From assembly GCA_016712665.1 (NCBI GenBank), contig JADJQP010000005.1, forward strand, positions 186,001 to 250,000: DNA of 64,000 nt. The letters are read 5' to 3'. The notes beneath the pieces are model-generated. The model made no database searches. It had not been told where the DNA came from and saw only the letters and a list, made by a program, of their open reading frames with translations. Source of the DNA: Bacteroidota bacterium. Its GTDB lineage: Bacteria; Bacteroidota; Bacteroidia; Chitinophagales; Chitinophagaceae. Made by a program: the position numbers and the translations under genes. Of this stretch, positions 27,576 to 36,624 are shown piece after piece. Position 1 is the first letter of the stretch. Every line of letters begins with the position of its first letter.

Positions 27576-29627
27576 ATGAAATATATTTTGACCTTTTTTA
27601 TGGATAGCCATCTATAGCTCTTCTGCTTTTGGACAAGTTAACAGCTTTGCCTTTTCACAGTCGATGGATTCCTATCAAACCATTAGTGGCACGGTAGTAG
27701 ATGCACCCAATCAGGACGATGTTTTTCATGCAAACTTACCAATTGGCTTTAATTTTGTTTATAACGGAAGTATCACCAACAAATTTGGAGTGTGTACCAA
27801 TGGTTTTATCGCCATGGACAGTGCGATGCATCCTAGTTTTTGGCAACTCAATGCTAGTTGTGTTAATCAGGTGAATGTTTTGCGGGCTGATATGATTAAC
27901 TCTAATGCCGGAGGCTCTTTGGAGTATATTACAGTTGGCACCGCACCTAATAGAGTTTGTATTATACAATGGAAAGATTATAGCATGTATGCAAATGCCT
28001 TTTGTCACCTAAATGCGCAAATCCGGCTTTATGAAACCAGTAATTGCATCCAATTCTATTACGGAACCAATGAGGTTGCCGGCAATATTGGTACAGATTT
28101 TTTTGTAGGTCTAACAGGCAATACCGTTGCTGATTTTAATTTACGGGAAACCAATACCAATTGGATAAACAGTTCTGTGTCGCAAACGTATCCCGGAAAC
28201 GGCATGCTCTTAAATCCATTGGTGAATCTTCCCTCAGGATTGGTGTTTTCATTTGGCACCTGTCCGCCAGCAGGTATCCAATTTTCCTACATTTCAGGCA
28301 TTATATATAATGATGTAAATGGAAATGGCATTCGTGAGGCTGGTGAAATTGGAATGCCCAATGCTTTGATTCATGAATTATCGCAAAACACATATGCTTC
28401 TACTGATAGCTCGGGCAATTATGCTCTATTTTTTATTGATTCTAACTTGACCTATTCCATTACAGCTGTCCCAATGATGTATTGGAATATTACATCCAGC
28501 CCTGCCACCTATACCATTACACCAATCAGTCAAAATACCAACAATATTGATTTTGGTTTGCATCCATCGCCCAATATTCGCGATGTAACGATTACTACCC
28601 TAGCCGGTAATGTCCCTTGGCCTACTGCCAACGTAAATTTCTATACCACGTTTCATAATAGTGGTACTGTAATTGAACCCGGCGATTCCATTTTTTTGGT
28701 GAAGGATAGTCATTATAGTTTTAATTTTAGCAATCCTGCTCCTGCCTATATCAGCGGTGACAGCATCATTTGGGTGTATTCTAATTTATTGGTAAATGAA
28801 TTTAGGACGATTACCATGCAACTTCATGCTGATAGTACCATAACTGTTGGCGATACCTTGCATTCGTTTTGGACCATTAAACCGATTGCCTCTGATGTGG
28901 CCCCGGCAAATAATTATTATGCAAAGCATCAGCCATGCACTGCTGCTTTTGACCCGAATAGCAAAGAGGTCAGTCCTGACGGAAATATAAGCAACATGCA
29001 GGAACTTTCATACACCCTTCATTTTCAAAACACCGGCAACGCTCCGGCCTTGAATGTTTTTCTTTATGATACCCTAGATACCAATTTGGATGGGAGCACT
29101 TTTAAAATTTTGGCCAATAGCCATCCCATGACATATACTGTTTCAGGAACCGGAAACCTTAGTTTCACATTTGCTAATATCAACTTGCCGGATAGTAATG
29201 CCAACGAGCCCGCTAGTCATGGAGCGGTATCCTATAGCATCAAACCAAAACCCGGACTTTCTGCCGGAACTCAAATTTAGAATACAGCTTCCATTTTGTT
29301 TGATTTCAATGCCCCTATTATTACCAATACCACCGTAAATATCATCATTGAAAATGTGCCCAATGGAATCGGTAATTTCGCAATAGAAGATAAAAGTTTA
29401 CTGATTTATCCAAATCCAGCTGATCAGCAAATTTCAATTAAATCAGACAATAATCTAAAGGAGCCATCGTCATAATAAGTGATATAACTGGGAAAACCGT
29501 ATTAAAGCAAGTTGGTGAAAAGGATACACAAATAGATATCCAAGTTGCCTCCTTACAAAAAGGAATCTACTTCCTTGAAGTTCAAAACGGCAAAACCAGT
29601 ACCCGAAAAAGAATGACTAGAAAATAA
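27576..29627 (+). CDS. T9SS-secreted surface protein with SdrD-B-like domain (frameshifts and in-frame TAG)
   Basis: Start ATG 27576 (MKYILTFF), then an indel near 27600 leads into WIAIYSSSAFGQ, completing a signal peptide. The main frame 27664-29280 holds an N-terminal beta domain, an SdrD-B/Cna-B-like domain (IIYNDVNGNGIREAGEIGMP, STDSSGNYALFF) and a DUF11-like repeat domain (AFDPNSKEVSPDG, YTLHFQNTGNAPALNVFLYD). TAG at 29278-29280 interrupts GTQI-NTASILFDFNAPI, where Gln is expected. After it comes IYPNPADQQISIKSD and, after another indel near 29462, VIISDITGKTV and GIYFLEVQNGKTSTRKRM, a T9SS sorting domain ending at 29627. Total ~680 residues; probable adhesin. Confidence 0.7.
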
Positions 29628-29656
29628 GGACGCTTCTTAGAATTGACTGTAGCTTT

Positions 29657-30456
29657 TTATTTATACCGATTATAGGCTTCTGCTAATTTAATATCATACT
29701 TATTTTTTGCATAACCGGGTCCGTTATAGCCTTTTGCAAAGGCTACCCAGTTTTTATTTCTAAGGGCACTCACCAAATTATTTGCCTTCAGAAAATTAAC
29801 AAATGTCATTAGTTGAGCACCTTCGCCGGTGTTTTGGGCATTCACAAAATCTTCAACGGATGTAAAACCACAGGCCTTATAATTATTACCCATTATTTGA
29901 AATTTCCCGTAGGAGGCAGATGCTAACGCCGCGCTCTTATTAATTTTTATTGCCTGATTTAAACGATCATGCTCAAGTGGACCTCCCTTATAATGCTTTT
30001 TGGTCCAGGATTCGTACAAGATATTTTCGTTGCCAGCCACATGATTTCGAGGATTGATTCCAAGCTTTTTTGAGCTCTTTCCAAAAGACATGTCCTTCAA
30101 ATAAAATCATAATTTTCCCATTTGCCAAAAAACCTCTTCTACCAGCGGCTTCAACTTGATTTACAGCTTTAATAGCTGCCACTTCTACATTTAGAGCTTT
30201 GGCTGCGCTTTCTATATCTGATTCAGCCTGCGGATGTACACTTTAGGTTTGGCCTTTTCATAAATGAGCATCCAAGTTTTGGGTCCCACCACTCCATCTA
30301 CCACAAGGTTATTTTTGGCTTGAAAATCCATCACAGCGGCTTCACTTATTTTGCCAAAGGAACCATCGACATTCACTTGTGAGTATCCAATTTTTGTAAC
30401 ATTTCTTGGAGTTGAGAAACAAATTCCCCTTTTGATTTTAATTTGATTGCATTCAT
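29657..30456 (-). CDS. N-acetylmuramidase with peptidoglycan-binding domain (three frameshifts)
   Basis: Repaired from ATG 30456. The N-terminal PG_binding_1 domain reads MNAIKLKSKGEFVSQLQEML, then VNVDGSFGKISEAAVMDFQA and DGVVGPKTWM. The C-terminal part is an N-acetylmuramidase (DUF3380): AAIKAVNQVEAAGRRGFLAN (the Glu in QVEA is the likely catalytic acid), KIMILFEGHVFWKEL, LYESWTKKHYKGG, SASYGKFQIMG and VAFAKGYNGPGY. The intact piece is 29657-30100; breaks are near 30085, 30233 and 30385. The domain order is that of phage-type endolysins, so it may be a stray lysis gene, although no phage genes surround it. Confidence 0.75.
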
Positions 30457-30503
30457 AGTAATTGGTTTTGATTAAATTTAGAATATAAATATAACCAAAT
30501 AAA

Positions 30504-31886
30504 TTATAACAAAACTCCTTTTAGAAATAAGGTGGCAAAAGAAAAGTAAATAATTAAACCGGTAACATCCACTAAAGTAGCTACAAAGGGCGTAGAGGAC
30601 GCTGCAGGATCTGCTCCTAATCTTTTTAGTAATAAGGGCAACATCGAGCCCATTAAAGTACCCCACAATACCACCCCTATCAAGGAAAATCCAACCACAA
30701 AAGCTATCAGAAGGTAATGATCGCCAAAAACCGGTGACAGAAAATGCCAGCAAGTAATGACGCTAAAACTGATGATACAAAGGGTGGCACCCAACATAAG
30801 TCCCGAAAAAATTTCTCTGCGCATAATTCGCCACCAATCCTTGATACTAATTTCGTCTAAGGCCATTGCTTGTATAATGAGTGAAGCTGCCTGTGAACCG
30901 CTATTTCCACCACTCGAAATAATTAAAGGGATAAAGGTAGCTAGTATCACCACCTTAGCAATTTCATTTTGAAATTTAGTCATAGCAGTGATGGTTAACA
31001 ATTCACCAAAGAAGAGTATGATTAACCAGATAATCCGCTTTTTATACAACTGAAATAAACTCACATCCAAATAGGGTTCATCCAATGCCTCCATACCGCC
31101 AATCATTTGAATATCTTCGGTAAATTCTTCTTCTGCTACCCATAACACATCATCGATGGTAATAATACCTAGAAGTACATTTTTGTCATCTACCACAGGC
31201 AGCGCCACCCTATTATTCATTTGAAAGACATTCATGGTCTCCTTTTGGTCATCATTGACATTAAGAGAGATGTATCGCCCATCCACCAAATCTTCCACTT
31301 TGGTTGTTTTAGGGTCAACCAGCAAGAAATCTCTGATACGGACATCGTCAATCAGTTTGCCATTTTCATCGGTAACGTAAATTACATCAATGGTTTCTGA
31401 GCTTTTTCCGTAATCCCTGATATAAGTCAATACCTGCTCTACGGTCCAATGGAGTTCTACATCAATATAGTCAGGTGTCATCAGTCGTCCAACACTTTCC
31501 TCAGGGTAACCGAGCAATGACAAGGTAATTTTTCGTTCGTCTGGATTCAATTGCTTGATAATCTCTTTTACCACATTGCTATGCAATTCGCTCAACAAAG
31601 CCGTTCGATCATCAGGAGGAAGGTCATTAAGCAATTGCACCAATACATTGGAGGGAAGTAAACGGAGAAGATCTTCCTGAACGCTTAAATCTAGAATTCT
31701 AAAAACAGCCAAAGCGCGTTGAAAATCAAGCTGTTGAAAAAAGCTTAATTTATGCTTCGGGAGTTCGTTGATTAATTCTGCCACGTCCGAAATATTCATA
31801 TCATTGATAAACTCCCGTAACTCTACAGAAGCGTCCAACTCAATGAGTTTTTCCACACGTTCAATAATTGCGTCAATTTCTTCCAT
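30504..31886 (-). CDS. mgtE: Magnesium transporter MgtE
   Basis: 460 residues with the complete MgtE layout: N-terminal superhelical domain (DVAELINELPKHKLSFFQQL, LLNDLPPDDRTALLSEL), two CBS domains (~130-255; MTPDYIDVELHWTVEQVL, LPVVDDKNVLLGIITIDDVL) and five membrane helices from ~285. The pore signature FIPLIISSGGNSGSQAASL and the last-helix motif GADPAASSTPFVATLVDVTG are both present. It imports Mg2+ and closes when the CBS domains bind Mg2+ (family knowledge). Single gene; divergent from rpmB. Confidence 0.95.
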   Translation of the reverse strand: MEEIDAIIERVEKLIELDASVELREFINDMNISDVAELINELPKHKLSFFQQLDFQRALAVFRILDLSVQEDLLRLLPSNVLVQLLNDLPPDDRTALLSELHSNVVKEIIKQLNPDERKITLSLLGYPEESVGRLMTPDYIDVELHWTVEQVLTYIRDYGKSSETIDVIYVTDENGKLIDDVRIRDFLLVDPKTTKVEDLVDGRYISLNVNDDQKETMNVFQMNNRVALPVVDDKNVLLGIITIDDVLWVAEEEFTEDIQMIGGMEALDEPYLDVSLFQLYKKRIIWLIILFFGELLTITAMTKFQNEIAKVVILATFIPLIISSGGNSGSQAASLIIQAMALDEISIKDWWRIMRREIFSGLMLGATLCIISFSVITCWHFLSPVFGDHYLLIAFVVGFSLIGVVLWGTLMGSMLPLLLKRLGADPAASSTPFVATLVDVTGLIIYFSFATLFLKGVLL

Positions 31887-32050
31887 TGGATAAGGCTACA
31901 ATATAAAGTGTAAAAATAGTGGAATATTTTACAAGGCAGCTATGCTTTTCAAATTCCTTCAAAAAGTAATTTAAGGGTACAATATCTGCCAAAACATCAT
32001 GATTATTTCATATTTGAAATTTTTTAATAAAATAACTAAGAAAAATACTT

Positions 32051-32079
32051 TTTGCAACCAAATAAATTACTTACCTTTG
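32051..32079 (+). promoter_or_regulatory. Bacteroidota-type promoter for rpmB-rpmG-DUF4295
   Basis: TTTG at 32051-32054 and TACCTTTG at 32072-32079 (17-bp spacer) match the TTTG/TAnnTTTG consensus. The start codon of rpmB follows 23 bp after the -7 box. Confidence 0.6.
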
Positions 32080-32102
32080 CATTCCCAAAAAAAACAACAG
32101 TC

Positions 32103-32339
32103 ATGGCGCGTATATGTCAAGTTACCGGTAAATCACCTCTTAAAGGAAATAAAGTATCTTTTTCTAACAAAAAAAGTATTCGACGCTTTATGCCAAACCT
32201 ACAAAGTAAGCGATATTTTCTTGCTGAAGAAGACAAATGGATTACATTAAAACTTTCAGCAGATGGAATGCGCACCATCAACAAAATTGGCTTATACAAT
32301 ATTGTTAAGCAAATGCGTGCCGCCGGCAATAAAATTTAA
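32103..32339 (+). CDS. rpmB: 50S ribosomal protein L28
   Basis: 78 residues from ATG 32103. MARICQVTGKSPLKGNKVSF opens with the CxxTGK of L28, followed by SNKKSIRRFMPNLQ and the C-terminal ISTxGLRTI-like segment (LSADGMRTINKIG). A longer in-frame start at 32052 overlaps the promoter and is rejected. First gene of the conserved Bacteroidota rpmB-rpmG-DUF4295 cluster. Confidence 0.96.
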   Translation: MARICQVTGKSPLKGNKVSFSNKKSIRRFMPNLQSKRYFLAEEDKWITLKLSADGMRTINKIGLYNIVKQMRAAGNKI

Positions 32340-32365
32340 TCTGATATTTATATAATACTAATAAA

Positions 32366-32548
32366 ATGGCAAAGAAAGGTAACCGAGTTCAAGTGATACT
32401 AGAATGTACAGAGCATAAAGATTCAAATATGCCTGGTACAAGTCGCTACATAACTACAAAAAACAAAAAAAATACAACGGAGCGTATTGAATTAAGAAAG
32501 TACAACCCGATTCTTAAAAAATACACCACTCACAAAGAAATAAAATAA
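32366..32548 (+). CDS. rpmG: 50S ribosomal protein L33
   Basis: 60 residues: MAKKGNRVQVILECTEHK then TSRYITTKNKKNTTERIELR and KKYTTHKEIK, typical of L33. Only one Cys is present, so this is the zinc-free (C-minus) form. It lies 26 bp after rpmB and 6 bp before the DUF4295 gene. Confidence 0.96.
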   Translation: MAKKGNRVQVILECTEHKDSNMPGTSRYITTKNKKNTTERIELRKYNPILKKYTTHKEIK

Positions 32549-32554
32549 TAAGTC

Positions 32555-32797
32555 ATGGCAAAAGCAGCTAAAACCGCACAGAAAAAAGATTTAAAAGCAT
32601 CAGCAGATGCAAAAAACTGGACCAAAGTGATTCGTGCAATTCGAAGCCCTAAGTCTGGAGCGTATACTTTTAAAGAAAATATTGTACATAAAGATAAAGT
32701 AAACGATTTCTTGAAAAATAGAATTGTTTTCAAAAGAATTGAAGCCATCTGTTTTGCAGGTGGTTTTTTTTATTATAGAACGTTTCCAACGTTTTGA
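32555..32797 (+). CDS. DUF4295 family small protein
   Basis: A small basic Bacteroidota protein always found after rpmG. Residues 1-54 carry the family: AKAAKTAQKKDLKASAD, WTKVIRAIRSPKSGAYTF, ENIVHKDKVNDFLK. The family normally ends right after DFxKK, near residue 50. Here the frame runs on for ~25 unrelated residues because 'ttgaaaaatag' has five A. A sixth A would give LKK and a TAG stop at 32719-32721. The extension is therefore almost certainly an artefact and the real gene ends near 32721. Function unknown, presumably ribosome-related. Confidence 0.85.
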   Translation: MAKAAKTAQKKDLKASADAKNWTKVIRAIRSPKSGAYTFKENIVHKDKVNDFLKNRIVFKRIEAICFAGGFFYYRTFPTF

Positions 32798-33238
32798 ACG
32801 TTCGAAAAGTTAGTTTGAAGCAATTTCATGCCATAACAGGTATCTTGGAACTTTTCCAAAGTATTGAACTTTGGAAAAGTTGATTCAACCCAATTTCCTG
32901 CGATAACAGGCTACTAAGAACGTTTCCAAACTTTGGAAAAGTTAGTTCGGACAAATTTCCTGCAATAACAGGCTACTAAGAACGTTTCCAAAGTTTTGAA
33001 CTTTAGAAAAGCTGATTAAGATAAATTTTATCCAGTACTTGGTTTCTTAGAACGTTTTGAACGTTCGAAAAGTTAGTTTGAAGCAATTTCCTGCCATAAC
33101 AGGCATCTTGGAACTTTGCCAAAGTATTGAACTTTAGAAAAGCTGATTAAGACAAATTTTATCCAGTACTTGGCTTCTTAGAACTTTTTGAACTTTGGCA
33201 ACGTTGGTTCTGACAAATTTCCTTCCCTAACAAGTTTT
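32778..33238. repeat. Seven tandem degenerate ~61-73 bp repeats with internal inverted repeats
   Basis: Units start near 32778, 32849, 32919, 32981, 33051, 33112 and 33182. Each opens GAAC(G/T)TTTCCAA or a shortened form, has an inverted copy (for example CTTTTCCAAAG/CTTTGGAAAAG), and then a linker such as AATTTCCTGCxATAACAGGC with a second small hairpin (CCTG/CAGG). Two linker families alternate (CCTGCxATAACAGG and TATCCAGTACTTGG). The array fills the gap between DUF4295 and folP, and no gene lies in it. Confidence 0.75.
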
Positions 33239-33303
33239 GCTGCAGCATCATAAAGCTTTTCAAAATTTTGAAACCTATCAACCGATTCTAATTTCAAATG
33301 TTC

Positions 33304-33311
33304 TACTTTTG
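33304..33311 (+). promoter_or_regulatory. Candidate -7 box of folP
   Basis: TACTTTTG ends 4 bp before the folP ATG, implying a leaderless or nearly leaderless mRNA. No good -33 TTTG is seen at N19. Confidence 0.35.
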
Positions 33312-33315
33312 ACCG

Positions 33316-34164
33316 ATGCAGCATTCGTTTGGTCTGAATTGCAAGGGAAGATTATTGAATCTCTCCAAGCCTATTGTAATGGGTATACTAAATTGTACCC
33401 CCGATTCCTTTTATGACGGCAACCTTCATCATTCAGAAACTAAAATCCTTTTACATGTTGAAAAAATGCTACAACAAGGAGCTACCATCATCGATATTGG
33501 CGGTATGAGCTCAAAACCGGGTGCCATGGAAATCAGCGAAGCCGAAGAATTACAGCGTGTTATACCCTTCATCGAAAAAATTAGGGGATATTTCCCTGAT
33601 GCGTATTTATCCATAGACACCTTTCGGGCTAAAGTTGCTGAACAAGCCATATTAGCCGGTGCTGACATAATCAATGATATCAGTGCCGGCGCATGGGAAC
33701 CTGAAATTCTAGATGTAGCTGCGCGCTACAGGGCGCCCTATATTGCCATGCATATTCAAGGAAGACCTGCAAATATGCAACAAAATCCTACTTATCAAAA
33801 TGTGGTGACAGAAGTGTACGATTACTTTATCAACCATATAAAGACATATACCGAGAAGGGAATCCACGATATCATCATCGATCCGGGATTTGGTTTTGGT
33901 AAAACTACCGAACACAATTACCAATTGCTGGCTAATATAAGCACCCTAGGCAATTTATCAAAGCCTGTATTGGTAGGACTTTCCAGAAAATCTATGATTT
34001 GCAAGCCCCTAGGCATTCACCCATCAGAGGCGCTGAATGGAAGCACCGCCTTGCATATGATTGCTTTGCAGCAAGGAGCCTCTATCCTTCGTGTTCATGA
34101 TGTAAAGGAGGCCGTGGAATGCTTAAAATTATTTGAAATATTTTCAATTTCAAACCCATCCTAA
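33316..34164 (+). CDS. folP: Dihydropteroate synthase
   Basis: 282 residues. It joins pABA to 6-hydroxymethyl-dihydropterin diphosphate in folate synthesis and is the sulfonamide target. Family motifs: VMGILNCTPDSFYDG (residues ~21-35), DIGGMSSKPGA (~60-70), SIDTFRAKVAEQAI, GADIINDISAG, IIIDPGFGFGKTTEHN, LVGLSRKSMI and the closing SILRVHDVKEA. It is followed by a glycosyltransferase 27 bp downstream. It begins directly after the repeat array and has an almost leaderless start. Confidence 0.95.
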   Translation: MQHSFGLNCKGRLLNLSKPIVMGILNCTPDSFYDGNLHHSETKILLHVEKMLQQGATIIDIGGMSSKPGAMEISEAEELQRVIPFIEKIRGYFPDAYLSIDTFRAKVAEQAILAGADIINDISAGAWEPEILDVAARYRAPYIAMHIQGRPANMQQNPTYQNVVTEVYDYFINHIKTYTEKGIHDIIIDPGFGFGKTTEHNYQLLANISTLGNLSKPVLVGLSRKSMICKPLGIHPSEALNGSTALHMIALQQGASILRVHDVKEAVECLKLFEIFSISNPS

Positions 34165-34191
34165 TTTCAAATTCTTTATTTTGCAAACCGA

Positions 34192-34665
34192 ATGCCTGAC
34201 AACACGCAACATATTGTGATTATTGGACCCGCCTATCCACTTCGAGGCGGTTTAGCCTCCTTTAATGAGCGATTAGCACGTGAGTTTGCAGGCAATCAAT
34301 ACAATACCGAATTGTATACCTTCTCTCTCCAATATCCGGCGTTTTTGTTTCCGGGTACCACACAATACTCAAGCGAAGACCCACCGGCTGACCTGCATAT
34401 TCATGAAAAAATTAACTCCATTAGCCCCCTCAACTGGCTTTGGATCGGATATCAACTATGCAAAAAAAAACCGGATATTGTAGTGGTGCGATACTGGTTG
34501 CCCTTTATGGGACCTTGTTTGGGTACAATTTTGCGCATGGTAAAAAGAAATCACCATACCAAAGTTATTTGCATCGCCGATAATATCATTCCACATGAAA
34601 AAGATTTGGTGATTGGCCCTTTACACGCTATTTTGTCAAACCTATTGATGCCTTTATTACCATGA
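34192..34665 (+). CDS. Glycosyltransferase family 4-like, N-terminal part (frameshifted)
   Basis: 157 residues: HIVIIGPAYPLRGGLASFNE with the glycine-rich acceptor-side loop of GT4 enzymes, then VVVRYWLPFMGPCLGTIL and ICIADNIIPHEK. The correct continuation of HEK is in another frame: DWPFTRYFVKPIDAFITMSEKVLNDL, the usual GT4 linker. The shift lies near 34610-34620, so the last ~17 residues of this frame are spurious. The product probably adds a sugar in envelope or exopolysaccharide synthesis. Confidence 0.75.
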   Translation: MPDNTQHIVIIGPAYPLRGGLASFNERLAREFAGNQYNTELYTFSLQYPAFLFPGTTQYSSEDPPADLHIHEKINSISPLNWLWIGYQLCKKKPDIVVVRYWLPFMGPCLGTILRMVKRNHHTKVICIADNIIPHEKDLVIGPLHAILSNLLMPLLP

Positions 34666-35348
34666 GTGAAAAGGTATTGAACGATCTTAAAAATTTTAGT
34701 AGCAAGCCCGCCAAACAAATCGTGCATCCTTTATATGATAATTTTGGCGATGCCGTTTCGAAAGAAGAAGCTTGCCTTCATCTCGAAATAGATCCGCAAA
34801 AGAAAATTGTCTTGTTTTTTGGTTTTATCAGAAAATACAAAGGGCTTGACTTAATGATAGAGGCCATTTCTATTTTAAAAAATAAAAACTATTTTGAAAA
34901 CAATCGAGTGCAATTTTTGATTGCAGGCGAATTTTATGAAGATGCACAACCCTACTTAGAAGCTATCGCAAAATATGACATTTCGGAGCTTATTATTTTA
35001 AAAACCACCTTTATCGCAGACAGCGATGTGAAGTATTATCTAAGCGCTGCAGATTGTGTAATCCAACCCTACAAAAACGCCACCCAAAGTGGTGTTACGC
35101 CCCTAGCCTATCATTTTGAAAAACCGATGCTGGTTACCAATGTTGGCGGCTTACCCGCACTGGTTCCTGAGTCGGTGGGAATGGTTTGCGATCCAAACCC
35201 AGTGGCAATTGCCGAACAAATTGAAACCTTTTTTCAACAGAATCCCGAAAATTATATTCAAAATATCAAACTAGAAAAGAAAAAATACAGTTGGAAAATC
35301 TTACTGGATACCATAGTATCTTTGTCTGAGCTTCCGCAAAATCAGTAA
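34662..35348 (+). CDS. Glycosyltransferase family 4-like, C-terminal part (frameshifted)
   Basis: 228 residues containing the GT-B donor domain: IVLFFGFIRKYKGLDLMIEA (nucleotide-sugar phosphate site), FLIAGEFYEDAQPYLEAI, DVKYYLSAADCVIQPYKN, ATQSGVTPLAYHFEKPMLVT (the E-x7-E-like donor loop region) and VGGLPALVPE. Joined with 34192-34665 it makes one ~385-residue enzyme. Next in line is a heptose-kinase-like GHMP gene, hinting at heptose-containing glycans, although the sugar specificity is not visible. Confidence 0.75.
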   Translation: MSEKVLNDLKNFSSKPAKQIVHPLYDNFGDAVSKEEACLHLEIDPQKKIVLFFGFIRKYKGLDLMIEAISILKNKNYFENNRVQFLIAGEFYEDAQPYLEAIAKYDISELIILKTTFIADSDVKYYLSAADCVIQPYKNATQSGVTPLAYHFEKPMLVTNVGGLPALVPESVGMVCDPNPVAIAEQIETFFQQNPENYIQNIKLEKKKYSWKILLDTIVSLSELPQNQ

Positions 35349-35391
35349 AAAATCCCTTGATTCCAGATAACCTCATTAAATATTACAACTC

Positions 35392-36416
35392 ATGATTTAT
35401 AGAAGTAAAGCTCCTTTACGAATTGGACTGGCCGGTGGAGGAACAGACGTAAGCCCCTATAGCGACTTGTACGGAGGTGCTATTTTGAACATCACTATTT
35501 CATTGAGCGCACATGCGAATATCGAACCAATAGAAGGCAATGAAATCATTATAGAAGCTTACGACAGAAAGGAACGACAAGCCTTCCCACTCTCCAATTC
35601 ATTGCCTATTGATGGCGTCTTAGATTTAGCAAAAGGTGTCTATAACCGTATTCAAAAAGATTATCCCTTTGCACCAAAAGCATTAAAAATATCTACCTCT
35701 GTGGATGCTCCTGCCGGTTCTGGACTGGGTACTTCATCTACTTTGGTTGTGGCTATTTTAGGAGCTTTTGTTGAAATGCTGAAACTTCCCCTGGGCGATT
35801 ATGACATTGCTCATTATGCCTATGATATCGAACGAAATGACCTCAAACTTTCGGGTGGTAAACAAGATCAATATGCTGCTACCTTTGGCGGCGTGAACTT
35901 TATGGAATTTTATGAAGACAATAAAGTGATTGTAAATCCGCTTCGCATTCGCACCCAATATCTTCATGAACTTGAAAACAATCTATTGCTTTTTACACGG
36001 ATACCAGTCGTGAAAGCGCCAAGATCATTGACGAACAATCGAAGAATGTAAATGATAAAAACGCCACTTCCATAGAAGCCATGCATAAATTAAAAGAACA
36101 GGCACAACAGATGAAAGTGGCCTTGCTGAAAGGCACATTGAACGATATCGGTACTATTTTAGATTATGGATTTCAACAAAAGCGCCTGATGGCAAGCAAT
36201 ATCAGTAATGCTTCTATCGAACAATTATACAGTACTGCAATAGCTGCCGGCGCTACCGGCGGAAAAATTAGTGGAGCCGGCGGCGGTGGATTTATGATTT
36301 TTTATTGTCCCGCCAATACTCGTTATCAAGTAATAGAGGCCTTACAGAAATGTAGCGGATATTTGCGAGAATATTCATTTACAAAATTAGGTCTGCAAAC
36401 CTGGACTGTTGAATAG
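35392..36416 (+). CDS. GHMP kinase, D-glycero-D-manno-heptose 7-phosphate kinase-like (one frameshift)
   Basis: ~340 residues when one T is added at 'ttgctttttacacgg' (near 35993), which then reads LLFYTDTSRESAKIIDEQ. N-terminal APLRIGLAGGGTDVSPYSD, ATP loop SVDAPAGSGLGTSSTLVVAI and DLKLSGGKQDQYAATFGG define the HddA-type branch. GKISGAGGGGFMIFYCP is the GHMP motif 3. Intact pieces: 35392-36051 and 36081-36416. HddA makes heptose-1,7-bisphosphate on the GDP-heptose route. It is 43 bp after the glycosyltransferase. Fucokinase-like or other sugar-kinase specificity cannot be excluded. Confidence 0.8.
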
Positions 36417-36592
36417 GTGCCGAAACCCATTTAACGAAGTCAATGAACGATGAATGGAATTGGGGATTGTGTTGCATCGAATCTATTTTAGAGGGTACAA
36501 GAGAACTGATTTTACAGAACACTTCCGATAGGGTGTGCAGAACAGGCCAAAAAATCAGAAAATTTTTAGCAAAATAATAGCCCTGAGATGCG

Positions 36593-36600
36593 TACTTTTG
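36593..36600 (+). promoter_or_regulatory. Candidate -7 box of ffh
   Basis: TACTTTTG lies 24 bp before the ffh ATG and matches the Bacteroidota -7 consensus; the -33 element is weak. Confidence 0.4.
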
Positions 36601-36624
36601 CACCTCTAAAAATAACAATATTGT

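Noticed and set aside
32555..32797. DUF4295 fused to a novel C-terminal domain
   Set aside because: One missing A in a five-A run explains the extension; with six A the protein ends at the family's normal point.
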